The notes beneath the pieces were generated by a model. That model saw only the letters and a list, made by a program, of their open reading frames with translations, searched no databases and was not told the DNA's origin. This document shows positions 13,688 to 16,924 of a stretch of DNA of 16,924 bases, piece after piece. The stretch is taken from NCBI GenBank assembly GCA_002451755.1, contig DKDF01000009.1:1-16924 (forward strand). The letters are read 5' to 3'. A program made the position numbers and the translations under genes. How positions within the stretch are numbered: the stretch's first letter is position 1; every line of letters starts with the position of its first letter. The DNA is from Ruminococcaceae bacterium UBA6855 (GTDB lineage Bacteria > Bacillota > Clostridia > Oscillospirales > Acutalibacteraceae).

Positions 13688-13885
13688 TTATTTCATGCCC
13701 TGCTCGTAAGCTTCGATCATCTTCTTGACCATCTGTCCGCCGACAGAACCGGCCTCACGGGCGGTCAGGTCGCCGTTATAACCCTGCTTGAGATTGACGC
13801 CCACCTCAGAGGCGGCCTCCATCTTGAAGCGGTCAAGCGCGTCGCGTGCCTCGGGGACAACACCCTTGCTGGAACTCTTAGCCAT
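13688..13885 (-). CDS. Alpha/beta-type small acid-soluble spore protein
   Basis: The 65-residue protein matches the SASP alpha/beta family: VVPEARDALDRFKMEAASE (9-27), then NLKQGYNGDLTAREAGSVGG (31-50) and a C-terminal helix. These proteins coat and protect DNA in the dormant spore and are degraded by the GPR protease on germination. The GPR site region is KMEAASEVGV (21-30), with cleavage expected after E23; Ala replaces the common Ile or Phe at the next position. The start at 13885 has an AGGGG site. Such genes are normally read by sigma-G in the forespore; upstream of it TTATAA and AATAATA boxes can be seen but do not match the sigma-G consensus well. It shows the host is a spore former. 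Confidence 0.93.
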   Translation of the reverse strand: MAKSSSKGVVPEARDALDRFKMEAASEVGVNLKQGYNGDLTAREAGSVGGQMVKKMIEAYEQGMK

Positions 13886-13973
13886 TTACTTTACACCCCT
13901 TACTTTTTAAGACTTTGTTTGCGTTTGCATCCTTATTATTTTCCGCCCGCGCGTTTTTATAACTTTTTCGAAG

Positions 13974-14166
13974 TGACAATGTTTGTCAAAAGTCAGGCGG
14001 TCACACTTAGTGATATTTATTGACAAATCGTTCCCGTTAAGTTAAAATAATATTAACATAATAATAGTATTATATATAATCATATATAATATGTTCATCA
14101 CCTAATATATCCCTGTCAACTGACAAGAGCGTATACGGTAAACGCCTATGCCGTTGTCAATTGACC
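13974..14166. repeat. Repeated TGACA/TGTCA inverted half-sites upstream of the DUF1538 gene
   Basis: Three inverted pairs occur: TGACAA-TGT-TTGTCA (13974-13988), TGTCA-AC-TGACA (14114-14125) and GTCAATTGAC (14156-14165), the last being a perfect palindrome. One more half-site is inside the promoter -35 (14020-14026). Repeated half-sites around a promoter suggest binding by a dimeric regulator. The regulator is unknown and chance is not excluded, since the -35 consensus itself contains TGACA. Confidence 0.4.
14020..14048 (+). promoter_or_regulatory. Promoter for the DUF1538-PII operon
   Basis: TTGACA (14020-14025) and TAAAAT (14043-14048) are separated by exactly 17 bases. Transcription would begin near 14055, giving an AT-rich leader of about 90 bases or more before translation starts. 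Confidence 0.7.
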
Positions 14167-15728
14167 GGAAAAGAAAGGAGCAAGCTGTTATTGCAAACAC
14201 AAAATTTTCCGATCATCACAACCTGATTCTCGAAAAAGTCCGTGAATCCGCGCTCTCGGTTCTGCCGATATTGGTCATAGTCGTGCTGCTGTGCTTCAGC
14301 GTCTCGCCGATAGATACGGATTTGTTTCTGAGCTTTCTCGTCGGCGCGATCTTTGTTGTAGTCGGCATGGGTCTGTTCTCCCTCGGAGCCGAGACCTCGA
14401 TGACGCCGATAGGCACAAAGCTCGGCACGGCGATGACAAAATCCCGCTCCCTGCCGCTGATAATTATAGTCAGCTTCATTCTCGGCTTTGCCGTGACGAT
14501 AGCTGAGCCCGATCTTCAGGTGCTCGCGCAGACGGTGCCGCATATTAACAACACCGTTTTGCTCGTGACGGTCGGCGTCGGAGTCGGCTTCTTTCTGTGC
14601 GTATGCATGATAAGAATACTCACGGGCGTGCGCCTTCGCTGGCTGCTGATAGCGTTTTATGCCGTTGTTTTTATTTTAGCGGCGTTTTCAAAACCCGATT
14701 TTCTCGGTATCGCGTTTGACTCGGGCGGAGTGACAACAGGACCTATGACCGTGCCGTTTATACTCGCGCTCGGCGTCGGCGTTTCAAAAATACGAAGCGA
14801 CGCAAAGGCGGAGTCGGACAGCTTCGGTCTCGTTGCCCTATGCTCAATAGGACCGATACTCGCGGTGCTTTTGCTCGGATTTTTCTATCCAAACGGCGAC
14901 GGCGTTGTTGACATAAGCTCGGCGGCGTATTCGAGCACGGGCGAAATCGGCCGCGCTTATCTCACCGCCCTGCCTTTATATATTAAAGAGATGGCAGTAG
15001 CTCTGCTGCCGATAATCGCAATATTTTATATCTTCCAGATTTTCTCCCTCCGCCTCTCAAAGCGCGAGGTTGCGAGGATAACAATAGGCGTCGCCTATAC
15101 ATATGTCGGGCTCGTACTGTTTTTGACGGGCGTCAATGTCGGCTTCTCTTCGCTCGGCGCGGTGCTCGGCGCAAAGCTCGCCGATGGCAATATGAAATAT
15201 CTGCTCATACCGCTGTCGATGCTCCTCGGCTGGTTCATTATCTCCGCGGAGCCGGCGGTCGCCGTGCTCGAAAAGCAGACCGAAGAAGTCAGCGCGGGAG
15301 CGATTCCCGGAAAAGTTATAAAATACAGCCTTTCGGTCGCGATCGCCGCGGCGATGGGCATATCGATGATAAGAGTCATAACAGGTATATCGGTCATGTG
15401 GTTCCTCGTGCCCGGATATCTTATCGCCATAATCCTCTCGTTCTTCGTGCCGGATATTTACACGGCGATAGCCTTTGACTCGGGCGGCGTTGCGTCGGGT
15501 CCGATGACGGCGACATTCATGCTCCAGTTTATGATAGGCGCGTCAAAGACGCTCGGCGGCGATCCATTGAGCGATGCATTCGGAGTTGTGGCGATAGTCG
15601 CGATGATGCCGCTTATATCAATTCAGGCGGTCGGCGTGATATATGAAAGGCGCAGGAAGCCCGCAGAGAAGGGCGAAACTTTTGCCGACGACGAAATTAT
15701 CGAGCTTTGGGAGGTGCAGACAGGTTGA
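14148..15728 (+). CDS. DUF1538 multi-pass membrane protein, internally duplicated
   Basis: The 526-residue protein has about 10-12 hydrophobic segments and belongs to DUF1538, putative inner-membrane transporters. It is two copies of one unit: AFDSGGVTTGPMTVPF (189-204) recurs as AFDSGGVASGPMTATF (442-457), IRILTGVRLRWLL (155-167) as IRVITGISVMWFL (408-420), and AEPDLQVL (119-126) as AEPAVAVL (367-374). The repeated DSGG...GPMT motif may line a substrate or ion path; this is inference. The C-terminal tail (500-526) is charged and probably cytosolic. The start is uncertain: ATG 14148 has no ribosome binding site, whereas AAAGGAG (14174-14180) lies before an in-frame ATT at 14190. The next gene overlaps by 3 bases. 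The substrate is unknown. Confidence 0.85.
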   Translation: MPLSIDRKRKEQAVIANTKFSDHHNLILEKVRESALSVLPILVIVVLLCFSVSPIDTDLFLSFLVGAIFVVVGMGLFSLGAETSMTPIGTKLGTAMTKSRSLPLIIIVSFILGFAVTIAEPDLQVLAQTVPHINNTVLLVTVGVGVGFFLCVCMIRILTGVRLRWLLIAFYAVVFILAAFSKPDFLGIAFDSGGVTTGPMTVPFILALGVGVSKIRSDAKAESDSFGLVALCSIGPILAVLLLGFFYPNGDGVVDISSAAYSSTGEIGRAYLTALPLYIKEMAVALLPIIAIFYIFQIFSLRLSKREVARITIGVAYTYVGLVLFLTGVNVGFSSLGAVLGAKLADGNMKYLLIPLSMLLGWFIISAEPAVAVLEKQTEEVSAGAIPGKVIKYSLSVAIAAAMGISMIRVITGISVMWFLVPGYLIAIILSFFVPDIYTAIAFDSGGVASGPMTATFMLQFMIGASKTLGGDPLSDAFGVVAIVAMMPLISIQAVGVIYERRRKPAEKGETFADDEIIELWEVQTG

Positions 15729-16390
15729 ACTACATAATGACTGTAATAAACCCCGACGCGCTCAAGAAGCTCTCGGATATCTGCGCCCGGCTTGAGATAC
15801 CGATGTCCGTCGCCCTGCACGGGCGCGGGACGGCGATAGAGAGTATGCGCGATCTGCTCGGCATCGATTCGGCGGAAAAATGGATAGTCTTTTCGATTGC
15901 AGGCGAAGAGAAGACGAAAGAATATATGAACAGACTGCGCCGCACGCTGTATATCGGCGTACCCGGTCACGGCATCGCATGGGCCGTGCCCATAAAAAGC
16001 GTTGGAGGAGGAAAAATCTTGGCATATCTCAACGACGGGCGGCAGGATGCCCGATACACGCCCGAATTCAATTTTTCATATGAACTGATTGTCGCGATAG
16101 CCAACGAGGGACGCACGGACGCCGTCATGAACGCGGCGCGCGCCGCAGGCGCGATGGGCGGCACAGTGCTCCACGGCAAGGGCACCACATCGCCCGAGAG
16201 CGAAAAGTTCCTCGGCGTGTCGATAGCAAAAGAGAAAGAAGTTATTCTAATCGTCGCGCGCAAGGAGCAGAAAGCGGACATCATGCGCTCGATAATGACC
16301 CGCGCGGGCGCGGACACGGACGCGGGTGCAGTCGTGTTTTCCGTCCCCGTGAGCGAGGTCGCGGGATTCGGAATGTTCGACGAAACATAA
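15725..16390 (+). CDS. Tandem PII-like (GlnB-fold) protein linked to DUF1538
   Basis: A TTG start at 15725 is chosen because GGGAGGTG (15709-15716) lies 8 bases upstream; it overlaps the stop of the DUF1538 gene. The next in-frame ATG (15737) is too far from the site. The 221-residue protein is two PII-like domains in a row, about 1-95 and 116-215. LHGRGT (31-36) recurs as LHGKGT (149-154), LLGIDSAEKWIVFSI (44-58) as FLGVSIAKEKEVILIV (162-177), and AWAVPIKSVGG (85-95) as VVFSVPVSEVAGF (203-215). PII proteins are usually single-domain trimers that bind nucleotides and gate transporters or enzymes. Its coupling with a membrane protein suggests that it regulates transport in response to a small ligand, which is unknown. 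Confidence 0.82.
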   Translation: MNYIMTVINPDALKKLSDICARLEIPMSVALHGRGTAIESMRDLLGIDSAEKWIVFSIAGEEKTKEYMNRLRRTLYIGVPGHGIAWAVPIKSVGGGKILAYLNDGRQDARYTPEFNFSYELIVAIANEGRTDAVMNAARAAGAMGGTVLHGKGTTSPESEKFLGVSIAKEKEVILIVARKEQKADIMRSIMTRAGADTDAGAVVFSVPVSEVAGFGMFDET

Positions 16391-16404
16391 AAAATAGACT
16401 TTTG

Positions 16405-16428
16405 GGCGGTGCTTCGGCGCCGCCTTTT
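16405..16428 (+). terminator. UUCG-loop terminator after the PII-like gene
   Basis: GGCGGTGC (16405-16412) pairs with GCGCCGCC (16417-16424), including one T-G wobble, around the very stable TTCG tetraloop, followed by TTTT. It lies 14 bases after the stop and closes the DUF1538-PII operon. Confidence 0.85.
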
Positions 16429-16808
16429 GTCATGCAAAAAAAATAAACTGCGATACAATTTTAGATTTAATTTTTGATTTAATTTGCATATTGCTCATTA
16501 AGACTGCCGATATATTTGCCGTCCTGTATTTTGCCGCAAGCCGGATTGTATATGCCGAAAATTCTGATGCCAAAGTGCGCTCGGCACAATACACATAAAC
16601 TTTCAACGATAGCGGAGCGTTTATGAAAGATTGTTCAATGATATTTAATACGCAATTATATTTATGATTATATGTCAATTTTATTTCAAGCTGCATTTGC
16701 CACTCATTGCAAAATTTGAATGAAATTTTATATAAATTGCATTTTGTACCATAGTACAGCTAAATTAGCTCGATTTTCTTAATTTTTTTGAAACTTTTAT
16801 AAATTCAC
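16429..16808. other. AT-rich spacer without a supported gene
   Basis: No coding region is convincing here. Two short palindromes stand close together upstream of the next promoter: GTAC-CATA-GTAC (16746-16757) and AGCTAA-A-TTAGCT (16758-16770). They abut without a gap and could form a regulator site, but AT-rich DNA gives such palindromes by chance. Confidence 0.4.
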
Positions 16809-16837
16809 TTGCATTTTTATGCGCGGTATATTAAAAT
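16809..16837 (+). promoter_or_regulatory. Probable promoter of the next gene
   Basis: TTGCAT (16809-16814) and TAAAAT (16832-16837) have a 17-base spacer. Transcription would start near 16844, about 65 bases before the GTG at 16909. Confidence 0.45.
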
Positions 16838-16908
16838 ATTTGGCATTGGCGGCGGGATATATTTTTTGTATTTATTTTATCGCCGCAAATCGTTTTGGGA
16901 GTGATAGC

Positions 16909-16924
16909 GTGAAAGAAATATTTG
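16909..16924 (+). CDS. Possible start of the next gene (first five codons only)
   Basis: GTG at 16909 follows GGGAG (16897-16901) with 7-base spacing and opens a frame reading MKEIF before the window ends. Support is the ribosome binding site, the upstream promoter and the gene-sized space; nothing can be said about its product. Confidence 0.35.

Noticed and set aside
16430..16696. 88-residue minus-strand frame in the right-hand spacer
   Set aside because: No ribosome binding site, no recognisable domain, and it begins inside the terminator region; AT-rich spacer is the simpler reading.

Overview
The window looks like chromosomal DNA from a spore-forming anaerobic Firmicute of the class Clostridia. 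This rests on an alpha/beta-type small acid-soluble spore protein, YhaM, an ECF-type RibU behind an FMN riboswitch, strong AGGAGG-type ribosome binding sites, and an anaerobic glycerol-3-phosphate dehydrogenase-like operon with a DUF1667 partner. Coding DNA is GC-rich and spacers are AT-rich. An Oscillospiraceae/Ruminococcaceae-like origin is a guess from style, not shown by the sequence. I saw no tRNA, rRNA, CRISPR array, transposase or prophage gene.

Layout. (1) 1-1680, minus strand: rpmG-secE-nusG-rplK, with rplK cut by the window edge. A promoter lies upstream of rpmG, a terminator-like hairpin sits inside its leader, and the nusG-rplK spacer holds four short stem-loops. (2) 1692-4060, minus strand: a HEAT-like protein, an MltG-type endolytic transglycosylase with a lipoprotein signal, and a GntR/UTRA regulator. 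(3) 4061-10305: the GntR gene diverges from a five-gene plus-strand operon. It encodes a GlpA-like FAD dehydrogenase with a BON-like N-terminus and a [2Fe-2S] BFD tail, a second FAD/NAD oxidoreductase, a PhnP-like metallo-beta-lactamase hydrolase, a DUF1667 protein, and an FAD enzyme that keeps the catalytic residues of alkyl-DHAP synthase (AGPS). The two divergent promoters lie on top of each other, with an 18-bp palindromic operator beside them. (4) 10227-11521: a hairpin-rich spacer, then ribU (minus) under an FMN riboswitch and terminator. (5) 11656-13676: yhaM and prmA (plus), ending in a terminator. (6) 13688-13885: a spore protein gene (minus). (7) 14020-16428: a DUF1538 membrane protein and a tandem PII-like protein, overlapping by 3 bases and ended by a UUCG-loop terminator. 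(8) 16429-16924: AT-rich spacer with a promoter and the probable first codons of another gene.

How the genes fit together. The region-3 operon is the most interesting part. The first, second and fourth genes look like an anaerobic G3P-to-DHAP oxidation module. The PhnP-like hydrolase and the AGPS-like enzyme suggest that the module feeds or drains a phospho-glycerol, possibly ether-lipid, pathway under GntR control; this is inference. In region 7 both the membrane protein and its PII-like partner are internal duplications, which suggests a matched transporter-sensor pair. PrmA and its substrate L11 (rplK) are both present, and L11 keeps the residues known to be methylated.
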